The notes: generated by a model not told the origin, from the sequence alone. Positions 48,424 to 60,747 are shown, counted from the stretch's first letter. The stretch is DNA of 64,000 nucleotides from Flaccisagitta enflata (GCA_965153355.1 OZ231128.1:45508001-45572000); one strand, 5' to 3'. A program made the numbers and translations.

Positions 48424-48975
48424 TTTGGGCAGCGGCCCCAAAGGGCCGATGTCCTGTAGGACACAGGGGTGAACCGTTACGTCCGTCTGACATTACGTAC
48501 ATACGTACGTACGTCCCCCCCCCTCCGAAGCTTCTCAAGCCTCTCAGGCCTCAAATCCAGCCTCTCAGGCCTCAAATCTGGCCTCTCAGGCCTCAAATCT
48601 GGCCTCTCAGGCCTTAAATCAAGCCTCTCAGGCCTCAAATCCAGCCTCTCAGGCCTCAAATCCAGCCTCTCAGGCCTCAAATCCAGCCTCTCAGGCCTCA
48701 AATCCAGCCTCTTGGGCCCTAAATCCAGCCTCTCAGACTTCAAATTCTCATTGAATAACATGGCAAATTGACAGAAAATTGAAAAAAAAAAAATTCCCAA
48801 TGAATATCACAGAAAATTACCCCAAATATGCCATCTCAGGACGTATGGAACTTCACCCCTGTGTCCTACAGGACATCGGCCCTTTGGGGCCGCTGCCCTG
48901 CTCTCACTCCACTTCTTCAGCTAATCACTCCAAGCAGGGCATCGGGTACCGCTGACCATGTGCGATCCTTGGATG
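48424..48975. mobile_element. Family B fold-back element, TCAGGCCTCAAATCCAGCC array
   Basis: Left: 'TGGGCAGCGGCCCCAAAGGG', 'CCGATGTCCTGTAGGACACA', then a TACGTACGTACGT ladder. About eleven units of 20 bp (CTCTCAGGCCTCAAATCCAG) lie at 48535-48745. Right: 'CCCCTGTGTCCTACAGGACA', 'TCGGCCCTTTGGGGCCGCTG', 'GCAGGGCATCGGGTACCGCT'. Confidence 0.9.
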
Positions 48976-49100
48976 ACTTGTTTTCTTGTACGTTTACTCT
49001 TTTTATTTTTCTTCAATCATAGCTCCTTTTCCTCTTTTAATAGCGTCCCGTAAATTTCTTTCTCGAGGTTTGAGTATTTTTGTCTGGATTTTTTCTGCGT

Positions 49101-49227
<127 letters not shown>

Positions 49228-49499
49228 CCACGTCGTTGGAGTCGTCTGGAATGTCTTTTCCATTTCCTTTTCTTTTCTTCAGTTTTTTTTTCTTAACTTC
49301 GTCTTTTTGCTATTTTCTTCTTTTTTTAACGTTATTTTATGTAGTTTTTCTCTCAATTGTTTCTTAGAATTTGTAAGATTTCTTTCTAGACGGTCAGTTG
49401 GGAAGAATATCCATTAGATAAAAGGCTGGACGAGCTTTTTGAGAGCTTTTTACTCCTTCTATAGTAAAGTCGTTCGAAGAGACAAGTCTGTCACTTACG

Positions 49500-49735
49500 T
49501 TTTTAGATGCGGACACGCAACTCTATAAGAGGCTTTGTCCGTCGGTCCGTCTGTCCGTCGGTCCGTCCGTCTGTCCGTAATGCACAAGTCGAAAAGTGGA
49601 AAAACGAGCGTTTTAGATGTTTTTTTGAGTGTGTGTTGGTGGGGGCGGGGCATGGGGTGTGGATAGAGGTTGGATGCCCCTGCCCACCAGTCCGCTACGA
49701 TATTATGACCCTGTTTTGTGTGTTCTTGTTTGCAA
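49500..49735 (-). mobile_element. Family C modular element
   Basis: TTTTTAGATGCGGACACGCA hairpin, 'CTCTATAAGAGGCTTTGTCC', a CCGTCGGTCCGTC ladder, 'GCACAAGTCGAAAAGTGGAA', 'GCGTTTTAGATGTTTTTTTG', 'GGTTGGATGCCCCTGCCCAC', 'GATATTATGACCCTGTTTTG'. Confidence 0.86.
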
Positions 49736-49775
49736 AATAAAATTCAAAATGAAGGCAAATGGGAGCAAACAAATT

Positions 49776-49917
49776 TTGAAAAAAATTTGAAAAAAATTTG
49801 AAAAAATTTGAAAAAAATTTGAAAAAACTTGAAAAAAATTTGAAAAAACTTGAAAAAAATTTGAAAAAATTTGAAAAAATTTGAAAAAAATTTGAAAAAA
49901 TTTGAAAAAATTTTGGA
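49776..49917. repeat. (AAATTTGAAAA)n minisatellite
   Basis: About 12 units of 10-12 bp built on TTTGAAAAAA. Confidence 0.95.
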
Positions 49918-50049
49918 AAACAAATGGATGAAAGATCCTAGTTGCAAGAGACTGCATGGAGAAGGAAGGGCATGTTTGTAGGAACGACAACAATCGCGAA
50001 CATTTCCGTTAATTATGTTAACAAAGTGAAAACCTTCATGAGTTTCTAC

Positions 50050-50210
50050 TAGGAATGTGGAAGCAATTGACCGCTTCCAATTTAGAGGATGGGATGGCTA
50101 CTAGTAATAGAACTCTAAAATGGAAGCGGAAACAGAAGCGCCGTAAAAGCAGTGTTACCGACGGACGGACATAGCGAGTTAAATAGTCGCGTTCACGCGA
50201 CTAAGACCGA
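50050..50210. mobile_element. Second copy of the short fold-back MITE plus family A tail
   Basis: 'AGGAATGTGGAAGCAATTGA' and 'GGATGGGATGGCTACTAGTA' match the element at 576-707 in reverse. It is cut off at 'AGAAGCGCCGTAAAAGCAGT' and joined to a GACGGACGG ladder and hairpin AGTCGCGTTCACGCGACTA. Confidence 0.72.
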
Positions 50211-50496
50211 AGAATGATGCTTGCGCGCGCATGCACCCCGACCGCGACGGCAACCACTACGTGTTGACTTCCACAAAAAAAATCCATTTTAACAAAAGAA
50301 GGAAAAAAGAATTTCCATGAATAAATGAATACACAGAAAAAATTTTAAGATACGGCAGTTAATGAAATTGCAAGATTCATCCCTTTGTTGTAAAAGCTTC
50401 CATTCTAAAAGAGCTATGCCCATGGCAACATTCTCCTTTCTCTATCACTCGTTGATATCTCTTTTCCACTACTGCCACCACTACTGTCAACTTTTT

Positions 50497-50965
50497 TGGT
50501 CAGCAGCTCCGAAGTAGGGTAAGTCCTGTAGAATACAGTGGGGATTTCGTTCTTGTGCACGTTCATTCATCCATTTCGCCTCATCAAGCCTCTCCGGCCC
50601 ATAATCAGCTCTCATAGGCCACAAATCATCCTTTGCAGCCCCCAACCAAGCCTTCCCGGGCCTTCAATCAGCCTTCTCAGGCCTAAATAAACTCCTTCAG
50701 GCCATAAATCAGCCCCCCTAAACCTAAAATGTCAAATCAGCCTAGTCAGGCCTCAAAACCGCTATATCAAGCCTTTGAATCAGCCTTAAAGCCTTCAAAC
50801 CTTCTCAAGCTCTCTAACAGTCTTCTTGGGCCTCATCAACTCTCTCATGCAGATAGAATGAAAGTCCCCCAATCTACAGGACTTCAACCCCTTCGAAGAT
50901 GCTGCCCTCCTCCTTCAGTAGTGCTGACCATATATGTATTGTCCTTGAGTCGCTGATTTTCTTTT
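50497..50965. mobile_element. Family B fold-back element, eroded
   Basis: 'GGTCAGCAGCTCCGAAGTAG', 'GTCCTGTAGAATACAGTGGG', CATTCATCC, a dozen diverged 'CAGGCCTAAAATCAGCC' units, then 'CTACAGGACTTCAACCCCTT', 'CGAAGATGCTGCCC'. Confidence 0.72.
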
Positions 50966-50969
50966 ACTA

Positions 50970-51245
50970 TTCCGCTCCTTCCTTATGCTCATTTCAAATG
51001 TAGGCTAGACTGCAACAGCGACGCTCATCAACAGCCCGTGGCCGCTAGTTCCTAGCCCCCAAGGGATTTGACGTGGTGGTTACAGAGCGGATTCCGTTGA
51101 TAAGTAGCCATTTAGGACCAATGTGATGGTGAAAGATGACCATTCCCTGCATGAACCAGAATTACAAATTCTTGAGTCCTGGAATGAAGTTTACTTACAA
51201 GTTAAAATACCTGTGGTTTGTTTCCTAATGAATAAAAAGATCTTT
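50970..51245. other. Unique DNA, no gene recognised
   Basis: A short plus frame from 51123 (MMVKDDHSLHEPELQILES) runs into the GT array. There is no support for a gene. Confidence 0.35.
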
Positions 51246-51247
51246 CC

Positions 51248-51447
<200 letters not shown>

Positions 51448-51584
51448 ATCTTTAAAAAAAGACATTTTGGTGGTGGAAATGCGTCAAGTGCTGCTTGAGC
51501 TAATTTGACAAAACGTGACAATCTGAAGACAGAAAATGAAATCTTGGGTTAAATTGTAGAAGTTTAAACTGAGATAGAAAATGG

Positions 51585-52183
51585 AACAAGGCCGGATACA
51601 CGCATGTACAGTTTGTACACGGGCACATGGCTACCCAAGTCGCGTGCGGGTAGGCAGGGGCCGAATTTGAGGTCACTGCAGCAGGACCAAAGAGGACAAA
51701 TACCGCAAGAACACAAACAAGGCCGGATACACGGCTACCGATGTCGCGTGCGGGTGAGCAAGGGCCATGTTTGAGGTCACCAGAACATTTGAGCAGGAGC
51801 AGTGAGGTCAAAGAAATAAAGTAAAGTGTGACCGACCGACCGACAGACCGACTGACGGACAAAGCATGCGACTAAAAAACAAGGCCGGATACACGGCTAC
51901 CCCAGTCGCGTGCGGGTGGGCAGGGACTGTATTTGAGGTCACTTCATCATTTGGGCAGGACCAGCGAGAACAAAGACCATAAAAACCCAAAAAAGTAAAG
52001 AGTGATGGACCAACGGACAGACCGACAGAAGGACCGACGGACGGACCGACAGACGGACCAACAGAGTGGGGTGTACAGTAGCGTAGCACGTGACTAAAAA
52101 GTAAAATGGGGACCAACCCAGGAACCAACCAACCAACGGACCGACAAAGTGGAGTGTAGAGTCGCTAAGCACGCGACTAAAAA
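51585..52183 (+). mobile_element. Head-to-tail cluster of four family A elements
   Basis: Heads 'CAAGGCCGGATACACG' occur at about 51588, 51718 and 51879, all in the plus orientation. A fourth tail (GACCAACCCAGGAACCAACC ladder) is at 52107-52182. The third unit is complete, from AACAAGGCCGGATACACGGC to 'GTAGCGTAGCACGTGACTAA'. The first and second lack parts of ladder or hairpin. The first also has an insert 'GCATGTACAGTTTGTACACG' after the head. Confidence 0.88.
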
Positions 52184-53145
52184 CTGAGTGTATTCACACT
52201 TTGTACAGCAAATGAAAGAAAAAAGTTGGACTATAAAGCGTATAATTAGGTAGAATTTAGGTTTCTAAAGGCAAAAAATGGAATATCAGTAAAACATTTT
52301 TTTTCTTTGTGCAAATGAAACTAGTATTCGTAAAATAGAAAAGAATGAAAGAAAAACACAAAAACTCAAAACACAAAACGAAACAAAAACAAAATCACGT
52401 AACCAAAAATTAAATCGTATCAAAACATGGTATCAATCTTCCTTTTGGCCCTTTTGTTGTAAGTGTAAATCGCACTCGAAAAGGATACAACTCGTCATCC
52501 ACTCTGAAAAGGGCCAAAGGACTAAAGTTGTACATATACCCAATTTCCGGTGGCAACAACGCAATTCCTGTCTGTACAATTTCCGCCACTTATCGCACTT
52601 GTACTCTCTGTTTACTTGAGGATTCCCCATGTGCAAGTCTTTTGAAGTAGGATCTATGACACAATATCACGGATTTTTCGTCTTTTTGTTCAATGTTTAT
52701 TTTGAACAAAATTTTTTCAAAATGATAAAATAGCAAAAAAATGGCATAAAACATATTAGAATATCCTTAGATATCATGAAATATTATGAAAAAGTCGAAT
52801 CAATTCGAGACGCTGTGGAAAGTGTGGGTGTGACTCTGCAGTATGCTGCTTTATAACAGAAACATCTCTTCCCAGTCAAAAGCGATCGAACATGGTCGCC
52901 TCCGCAACCTTGTTCCTTTCTATATGAAAAGTGGAACAATGTCCCTCACTTTGATTAAACTGAGAAATACGAAGGAGGGTTATGTGAGCCTATATATCGA
53001 ATCATGGAAAAAGTATAAAAGAGAAAGCATAAATAAATCAGTGTATAACCATGCTGTGGGTTCGCCGATAAGATCGGGTTTTTGGTAACATCATGTAGGG
53101 GTTAGTAGATAACGGTTTATTTATGCTTATGAGTAAGACTAAGAC
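52184..53145. other. AT-rich DNA with a multi-frame open segment
   Basis: Between 52404 and 52640 three frames on two strands are open for 59-78 codons (for example minus VAEIVQTGIALLPPEIGYM). Openness in several frames at once weakens any single reading, and no homology is recognised. A phrase at 52925-52960 (AAAGTGGAACAATGTCCCTC) resembles the KWNNIP remnant family. Confidence 0.35.
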
Positions 53146-53149
53146 AATT

Positions 53150-53565
53150 GCTTTTTGGGCAGCGGCTCCGAAGGTGTCGATGACCTATGCTTTCACACAT
53201 ATGGGGAATTTTCTCCTTCTCCTTCACCTCCACCCCCCCCTCAAATCCCAGCCTTGAATCCCAAATCCTTGCCTCAAGGCCAAAATCCTAGCATGGAGAC
53301 CCAGATCCCAGCCTCGAGGCCCAAATCTAAGCCTCAAAGTCCAAATCCCAGCCAGGAGAACCAGATCCCAAACTCGAGACTGAGACTTGAGGCTGGGATC
53401 TGGGCCTTGGGGCTAGGATTTGGGCCTTGAGGCTAGGATTTGGGCCTTGAGACCGGGATTTGGGCCTCGAGAATGGGATTTGGGCCTCGAGACTGGAATT
53501 TGGGCCTCGGGACTTGGACGAGGGAGGAGGACTGCTGACCATAAACAACGCTTTTGCGACTATTT
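53150..53565. mobile_element. Family B fold-back element (sister of 6635-6992)
   Basis: 'GGGCAGCGGCTCCGAAGGTG', 'TCGATGACCTATGCTTTCAC', 'ATATGGGGAATTTTCTCC', then 'CCCAAATCCCAGCCT' units at left and 'GGGATTTGGGCCTCGAGA' units at right. 'AACGCTTTTGCGACTATT' after the end matches the DNA just past 6992. Confidence 0.82.
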
Positions 53566-53811
53566 ACAAATGCGGAGCGTCGGCTTTCAAGCAGTGATGG
53601 CAATTATTGGCAAAACCTCCCGTAGATGCCCAAACAAGCACGGTGTCATCTCCGACAAAAAGACTGATGAACCGATGGACGGACCAACCAACACAATCAA
53701 CCTTGTCTTATAAAGGAACTGCCTACCCCAGACAACAGATATCTCGCTTTTGCTTCTCTTCTCTGCCTTTCTGCTGTCTTACATTTCTTTCTTTCTAGCT
53801 GCACACTTGTA

Positions 53812-53814
<3 letters not shown>

Positions 53815-53882
<68 letters not shown>
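53815..53882. repeat. (TC)n microsatellite
   Basis: About 68 bp of TC. Confidence 0.96.
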
Positions 53883-53886
<4 letters not shown>

Positions 53887-53924
53887 ATTCTTTTTTTCTC
53901 ACCCTCTCCCCCTAAATCCCCCAG

Positions 53925-54430
53925 ACAATTGGAAACAATCAATTATAGCGGACAGGAGTGGTGCACTGGTCGGCGTCAATCGGCTTCAACCCGGCAGCAC
54001 CACATCGACCAGGAAATTAGATTCACGGTTACAAGGAGATCTTCCCATCTTCTAGCGCCCATCGTGATCGCGGCTGATGGTGGTCTGTTTTCACGGCTGA
54101 TGGGAGACTTTCGCGGGGCTAATGTCGGTGTTATTTTTCGCGGCTGATGACTCATAAGTGAAAATGTTAATTGGCTTGTTGTTATCGTTCTCATTTTGTA
54201 GCCACAGATCAGAACTTTGTTTCCGGTTGCTCGTTGCAATTTGCTGGCGTTTACGACCAATAAATGATATTCGTGGCTACATGAGGCAGATCACGGTCAG
54301 TAGCCGCTGACTGCGACCGCTATTGTGCTGATCACGATCACCGTTACTCATAACTCAACCACTCTCATATGATGATTGTGCCTTTTTGTGGCAATGCGTC
54401 AATTCTTTTTTAGCTGAAGCTTGTGTAGTC
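53925..54430. other. Higher-GC unique segment with CGCGGCTGATG repeats
   Basis: 'CGCGGCTGATGG', 'CACGGCTGATGG', 'CGCGGGGCTAATG' and 'CGCGGCTGATGA' recur at 54070-54147. Open frames exist on both strands, but none has clear splice sites or homology. Confidence 0.4.
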
Positions 54431-54752
54431 ATGATGCTGATGCCGCGCCGTGATTAAGTAGTGGAACCCCGTCACATTTTTCATTGGAGATACGTACAAA
54501 TGAAAAGACAGGGAACCATGGGTACCGAAACATAAATAAAAGGCTTATAACAAAAGAGAAAAAAGAAAAAGTGAAGAAATGAAGAAATAGAAGGGGGAAA
54601 TTGCTGCCGTGAAGCTGAAGCCCCATTTGCCGCGGTTTATGAGGGCAAATAAAGAAAAGCGCAACCGAAAGATTTGAACAAAGAATTTAGGGAGGAAGCG
54701 ACGTGAAACGACGACGCCATCTGCATTGAATGTAGCCAAAATAAGGGAGGAA

Positions 54753-54858
<106 letters not shown>

Positions 54859-55036
54859 ATAGAGACAAAAAGAAAGAAAAAGCTAAAGGGAGATAAAGAT
54901 GGTGATCAACTGAATGCGAGAAAAAGAAAAAGACACTGATACAAATGAGAAAAGGAAAGAAAGACAAATACAGAAACAGCAAGACCGACAAACCGACATC
55001 GTTAGAACAACATAAGATACAGAGGAAGAGTTAATA

Positions 55037-55852
55037 CAAGGTGTGAACCCCCTAAAACTGTAGCACCCCTCCTTGCAAATCAAACTACAGCAATAACTAG
55101 TTTGTGTTGGTTAGTAAATCATAGCTCAGGACTACACAAGGTGGCACCACTTGTATTGATACAGATAACAATGGCAAAATAAAAAAAGAGACAACTTGTT
55201 TTGCTTATTTATGCTGCACTGAAGCTTTAAACTATAAAAAATCAGTGACCTTTTGAAAGCTCTGCGAAAGATCGTTCAAATGAGACGTTGCTGGTTGTTC
55301 TAGCTTTATTTGTTTAGAAATTGCACAAGAATGAATAAAAATATTGCCATATTCAGTTTTGGGATTCAACTGAATTAAAAAGGTTTTAAAATAAGTAGTT
55401 AACTTTGACGAGCTCTAACTCTTAAACGGTTTGAGTTACAAATCTGGGATTGGTCCTAAATGAAAGAAAATTCAGAAATCTTTGAAAAAACGTTTAAAAA
55501 AAAGTTCAAACAGATTTTTTCTCTATTTCTTTTATGAACAAACAAAAAGGTACAGCTTTTTCAATGTGGTTTTTACAATCTTGACCATCTACTCTTTATT
55601 CTTATGTAGTTTCTAAACAAAAAAAGCCACGACAACCAGCATGGTCCCATTTCAAAGATCCTTCGAAGAGCTTTAAAACGGTTGTGGATTTTGCTATTTT
55701 TTTTCATTTGATGAATGTGAAACATTGAAAAACATTTTGTCTCTTTTTTTATTTTGCCACTGTTATTCTTTCCTTACCCCAAAAGTCTCTGTAATGGAAT
55801 CAATTAGAGCTGTAGGTGGGGGTGCTACAGTTTTCAGGGGGTTCTTACCTTG
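55037..55852. mobile_element. Fold-back MITE, TA-flanked, 816 bp
   Basis: Left CAAGGTGTGAACCCCCTAAA and right CAGGGGGTTCTTACCTTG are inverted, TA at 55035-55036 and 55853-55854. 'CTGTAGCACCCC' follows on both sides, then GGCAAAATAAAAAAAGAGAC in inverted positions (about 55170 and 55737). 'TCTAAACAAAAAAAGCCACG' mirrors the 55305 region. The shared internal motif 'CGGTTTGAGTTACAAATCTG' is at 55429. Confidence 0.9.
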
Positions 55853-55883
55853 TATTTTAGCTCATACCTAAATGACGGAAAGT

Positions 55884-56476
55884 GATAAATTTGGCATTCC
55901 ACATGCACTTTATGCTGTGGGGCTGTCTTGGGCTCCTGTTAAGATCAGTTTTGCCACTCAAATCCTTCTTTAAGCTTTCCGCGTCTTACCCTTGGTAAAA
56001 CCTACCTCTATGGGGAACCAAAAATTTCAAAGTGCTTAAATCTCTGTTTTGACTGCAGATTTGAAATCTGCAGAAAAAACTGTTTATTGAAAGTGCTTTC
56101 CTTTTTTCAATATTCCAACTAGAAGGTGCTCAAAATAAGCGTCGAAGTTTGCAAAACTTACCTTTCTCTTTTATTTCTTTGTAAAATCGCCAAACTTACC
56201 TTTTTTTCATATCTTTAAAATGAATTTTGACTATGATCCCGAAGGAATTTTGAAAAAAGAAGAGCACTTTCAATTATCAGTTTTTCATGCAGATTTCAAA
56301 TATGCAGTCAAAAATGGGATTTTAGTAACTTGAATTTTTTGTTTTCCTATAGGCTAAAGGAAATTTCAAGGTAAGGTGCGGCCAGCAAGATGCAAAATTT
56401 TCAAACTTAAATTGATGTCAATAGAAGCCCAAGACAACTCCACAACAAGAACTACTTGTGGAATTCTGATTTTATC
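55884..56476. mobile_element. Fold-back element, about 593 bp, adjoining the previous one
   Basis: 'GGCATTCCACATGCACTTTA' and 'GGGCTGTCTTGGGCTCCTGT' on the left are mirrored on the right by 'AGAAGCCCAAGACAACTCCA' and 'CTTGTGGAATTCTGATTTTA'. The centre pair is TGCAGATTTGAAATCTGCAG (56058) versus CATGCAGATTTCAAATATGC (56288). Target duplication is unclear. Confidence 0.75.
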
Positions 56477-56479
56477 GTT

Positions 56480-57895
56480 TATTGTCATTTCGGTACAAGC
56501 TATTGTATTTAGCATTACTCTGTACACGACAACGAAATTAAGCTACTAGAAAAGGGAGCGCCTGGATAAATGACAGTAAACAACAACAAATCAAGACAAG
56601 ATGGGGAAAAAGAGAGGCAGAGACGAAGATAAATGCTAATTGTTTTAACCTCTAACTCTTTTTGTTATTTTTACTACTTGTAAAAGGGAAACATTTCACC
56701 ATTGTTTAGACATTGCTAACATATTGAGCGTTTCTTTGGATACTGGACTATTTTTTTTGTTCAATGCCTTATGGGTCAATTCTCGGGTTGCTGTGTGGAA
56801 TCATAGGTCATCGGCTCTTCCTTTGAATTTTTTTTTGATACACTTGCAAGAAAACATCAAAACATAGTCTGGTGATTGCTGAAAAGCCTGTTATCCCCAC
56901 AAACAGGCCGAAACACACTATTTCACGTAAGCAACCGTGTAACCATGTAACAACTCCCGGTCCCTTTGGATTGTATTATTCCCAGTTCCAGAGTTGCGTT
57001 TTTCTTAGCAAAGTCTGGGCTTCGAGTTCGAGTTTCTTTTCTCCAATTTCCATTCTATTGTTTGGCGCAGTTCACGTTCATACGTTTTAAATGGTTACCT
57101 CTCATTTTGATTGTTTTAAGATTCGTGTGGTTTAATTGCTACGTAAATTGTAACTATTAAGTATAGCTATCATCTCGATGAAAGTGTAAATGTCTACTTT
57201 GATAGCTTAATCATTTTATCATCATCATATTATATATCAGTTGCAATTTTTTTTCGCACTTATTCATTCTTACATAAGACGGCTTCCCTCCGAAGGCAAC
57301 ATTTGTGTTTCAAAGAAGATCAAAATAGAAAAAATGTATGAATGAAAATGCAGAAATAAGTGAATAAAGATGATTGAGATGGCTCAGATATGATATTTAA
57401 AAGAAAAATATGCATTGATTCAGCAAAAGGACCAAGTTTAGCCAATGTTACCAAAAAAGTTACTTTGAGAATTTGTACTTATTTTATTTTTGGTCACTGA
57501 CAGGGGGCTGGTTGAAATTCTAAATTTGCATAGGAAATAAAAAAATGAAAAAACAAAGAACATAGTTCTCTTCCCAAATTGATTACAGAGAGAAATATGT
57601 TTTTCAAAATGCAAAATTTCCCTGTATTTTGCTTTCTTAGAATTTCAACCTCAAAAAATGAAAAAAAAGTGTAAGCAGAAAATCACTAAAAATCATCATT
57701 TTCTTGCTTGTTTTTATGTGAATCGCATGGTTCAAATTGCATTTTAAGTCAGAATATGATAAAATGTATGCACCAAGTATCCTTAGAGACAATTTGTCCA
57801 CTAAAAGCATTCCAGCTTCATTATTGTCCTGAAAATGATGCAAAAAGTATTGTGAAACACTTCATTTTCCTTCATAAATTTTCCGTCATAATGTT
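56480..57895. other. AT-rich DNA, no gene recognised
   Basis: No supported feature; long A/T runs only. Confidence 0.4.
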
Positions 57896-57897
57896 TT

Positions 57898-58240
57898 TAA
57901 GTGCGTCCTCGCACTTCTATAAGAGGTCACGTTCGTCGGTCTGTCTGTTGGTCGGTCTGTTGGTAACGCAAACGTTTAAAACGCTTAAAACGGCCAATTC
58001 TGCCGTCTTTCTTCATTCCTATCTCCTCTCATGCCCTACCACACTCACTTTCGTTCTGTTTTTCATTCATTCTTTCATTCATTCATTCATTCATTCATTC
58101 ATTCATTCATTCATTCATTCATTCATTCATTCATTCATCCATTCATTCATTCATTCATTCATTCATTCAAAACGTTCATTCACAAATCTATAATCAAGCG
58201 AGGCGCACTTATTGGCCATAACTTGGCCTTGTTCTTATTC
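57898..58240 (-). mobile_element. Family F modular element carrying (ATTC)n
   Basis: 'TAAGTGCGTCCTCGCACTTC' hairpin, 'TATAAGAGGTCACGTTCGTC', a GGTCTGTTGGT ladder, 'AACGCAAACGTTTAAAACGC', (ATTC)n at 58066-58168, 'AACGTTCATTCACAAATCTA', 'GGCGCACTTATTGGCC', TTGGCCTTGTTC. Confidence 0.83.
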
Positions 58241-58617
58241 TGTTCACTTTGATTTAATTTCAAAAGGTTTGTTTAGAATTTGTATTTCTTGTTTCCAACA
58301 TTTTCAATCCCTCTATTGATATACAGAACAGGAACATCAGGCAACAAACCAGGTCACAGCTTTTCTGAGAATGGACACCTCCTCGTGAACAAAGCCTGAT
58401 ATTCTTCCCCTCTCCTTTTGTCAATATTCTATCATCTTTCCGAGAATTTACTGCTGCAAAGAATTGAATCCGCAGTTTTCTTGCGTTCCGTTGCTTCTGC
58501 CGATTTTTGCCTCCGCCATCTTCCATTTACTGCCATAAGCGCTCTTCCCCCCCCCCACTTCCTTCCCACCAATTTCGCTGTTTCCAATACCAACAGCTGC
58601 CTGGACTAATTGCCCTT

Positions 58618-58860
58618 TTTAGTGGCTTGCAAGCGACTCTTTGTGTCAGTTGATCCATTGGTTGGAATGTTCGTCAGTCCATCGGCCCATCCGTAATACT
58701 TAATTAGCCTTTCCGGCATTAAGTGGCATATTTCTTATTGCTGTCCCTGCCCAATTGCCCAAATTTCTCTTGTATCACTGCCCCAGTGCCCCTACAACCG
58801 CAAACGAAAATGGTAGTAAATTTTTAGTAATGTATTCGGCTGTGTTCAGCATATCCCCAA
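58618..58860 (-). mobile_element. Family A-like element, diverged
   Basis: TTTTTAGTGGCTTGCAAGCG hairpin, a CAGTCCATCGGCCCATCC ladder, 'TTGCTGTCCCTGCCCAATTG', 'CACTGCCCCAGTGCCC', ending 'ATGTATTCGGCTGTGTT'. Confidence 0.7.
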
Positions 58861-59184
58861 CTCGCAAGTGTCCTATCAGTCATTCGATTCCCTGTCTTTC
58901 TTTAATTCTTCATGTTCTTCCTCCATGACTCCATGTGCTCATGTCCTGCGTTCATGTTCTTCTGTCCTCCCCATTTGTGCCTTTTCCTCCCTCAGCTCAG
59001 CTCTCGCTCTTGCTCTTGATAGGAAGATGGAAAAAATCTGTATGTAAGGAAAAGAAACCCGCGGTTTTGAATTCGGACGCATTTTTTGGTGAAAGAAGCC
59101 GCCTGATTCAGATTTGGGACAGGACGAATCTGAATGCATAAAATCCATTTTCTCTCTTTCGCTGTATACATGTATTTAAATGCA

Positions 59185-59425
59185 GTCCGGGAGCTGTCAT
59201 GATTATATTTGAATGCAGGCTGAAAAGGTGTCCTGAATTAATCTAAATTCAGTATAGACGCTGTGACGCTGTGACGCTGTGACGCGGTCATGCTGTGACG
59301 CTGTCAAACTGTCACACTGTCATGATAATAATTGAATCCATCAAAATGCTGTCTGGGAGCTTTTTTTAATCAGGACTTGTGACAGTGCATAAATGTAGAC
59401 TGAGAAGCTGTTCAAAAAATAAATG
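59185..59425. repeat. Diverged tandem pair with GACGCTGT core
   Basis: 'GGGAGCTGTCATGATTATAT' and 'CATGATAATAATTGAATCCA' with 'CTGGGAGCTTT' flank a run of GACGCTGT/GTCACACT units (59267-59322). Confidence 0.6.
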
Positions 59426-59579
59426 TACCGAGTACAGCTTGATCATATCTTACAGTAGAGATGGGAAAAGGCGCGAAAACCGTTTAAATACTCTTTGAAT
59501 GACTTTTAAGAGCATAACATTTTTCACTTAAATACACCGTCTTTATTGAAATCAGAGTGAGTAATATGAGTGAGTTATT

Positions 59580-59752
59580 CATAACCTTTAAAACTCAAAA
59601 AACTCAAAAAACTACAAAAAGCCCAAAAAACTCGAAAACTCAAAAACTTAAAAAGTCAAAAAACTCAAAAACTCAAAAACTCAAAAACTCAAAAACTCAA
59701 AAACTCAAAAACTCAAAAACTCAAAAACTCAAAAACTCAAAAACTCAGAAAC
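59580..59752. repeat. (AACTCAAA)n minisatellite
   Basis: About 18 units of 9 bp (CAAAAACTC). Confidence 0.95.
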
Positions 59753-59917
59753 TGGGCCATAAGTTATAAGATTTTTAGTGTAGGTTGGTAATATGGTACG
59801 GTTTTGTATGCCAAACCACACGTTTGAGGACATGTTTCTTTGAAGTCAAGTTAGATGCCTTGGGCATAACTTAGTCTTATATGTGACTACTTAATTTAAT
59901 CAAATAGCATTTGTCAT

Positions 59918-60056
<139 letters not shown>

Positions 60057-60217
60057 ATACTCCTTCTTTCTTCTTCAGTATCTCCAGCCCTTTAGCGTCT
60101 CTGGAGTGCTCCAAGGAGTTCTGTCACTAATTGCGAATTGCAGTTAGAACGCCAAAGCATAAAAGAAAAGAGAAAAATAATTTGTCGCATGCAGTAAGCA
60201 GATGAGAGAAGGAAAAG

Positions 60218-60220
<3 letters not shown>

Positions 60221-60302
<82 letters not shown>
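60221..60302. repeat. (GA)n microsatellite
   Basis: About 80 bp of GA. With the preceding TC array it forms an inverted pair about 170 bp apart. Confidence 0.96.
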
Positions 60303-60307
<5 letters not shown>

Positions 60308-60337
60308 AATTCTTTTTCTTCCGTTTCTTTTTTCCTA

Positions 60338-60605
60338 TTTTAGTTTCGGGCACGAAACTCTTTAAGAGGCTATGCCCGTGCGTTGGTCCGTCCGTTGGGC
60401 CATTGGTCGATTGGTCCAGCGGTCCGTCCATAGGTCCGTTAGTCCGTGGTGATCGCGTTGAAAAGCGGTAAAACAAGCGTTTTAAATATGTTTTGTGTAT
60501 GTTTGTGCATGGGAGGGTGAGTTTGGGGTGTGGATGTGGGTTGGATGCCCCTGCTCACCTGTCTGCAACGACATTGTGACCCCGTGTCACTTGTTCGTCT
60601 GTCTT
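60338..60605 (-). mobile_element. Family C modular element
   Basis: 'TTTTAGTTTCGGGCACGAAA' hairpin, 'CTCTTTAAGAGGCTATGCCC', a GTCCGTCCGTTGG ladder, 'GATCGCGTTGAAAAGCGGTA', 'AAGCGTTTTAAATATG', 'GGTTGGATGCCCCTGCTCAC', 'GACATTGTGACCCCGTGTCA'. Confidence 0.86.
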
Positions 60606-60649
60606 TTCATGTTAGCAAGATTCTTCTCTGTATCTTGGTTTGATCTGTC

Positions 60650-60747
60650 TTTTTTAGTTGTGGACATGCAACTCTATAGGAGGATCTGTCCGTCAGTCCA
60701 TCAGTCCATCCGTTGGTTCGTCCGTCCATCCGTCAGAACGAGTCAAA

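Noticed and set aside
52404-52640. A terminal exon on the minus strand (LPPEIGYMYNFSPLALF...) or a plus-strand exon over the same bases
   Set aside because: Three frames on two strands are open at once, splice sites are weak, and no family is recognised.
53925-54260. Overlapping plus and minus frames of 72 and 94 codons
   Set aside because: They contain a short DNA repeat (CGCGGCTGATG) and no recognised domain or splice sites.
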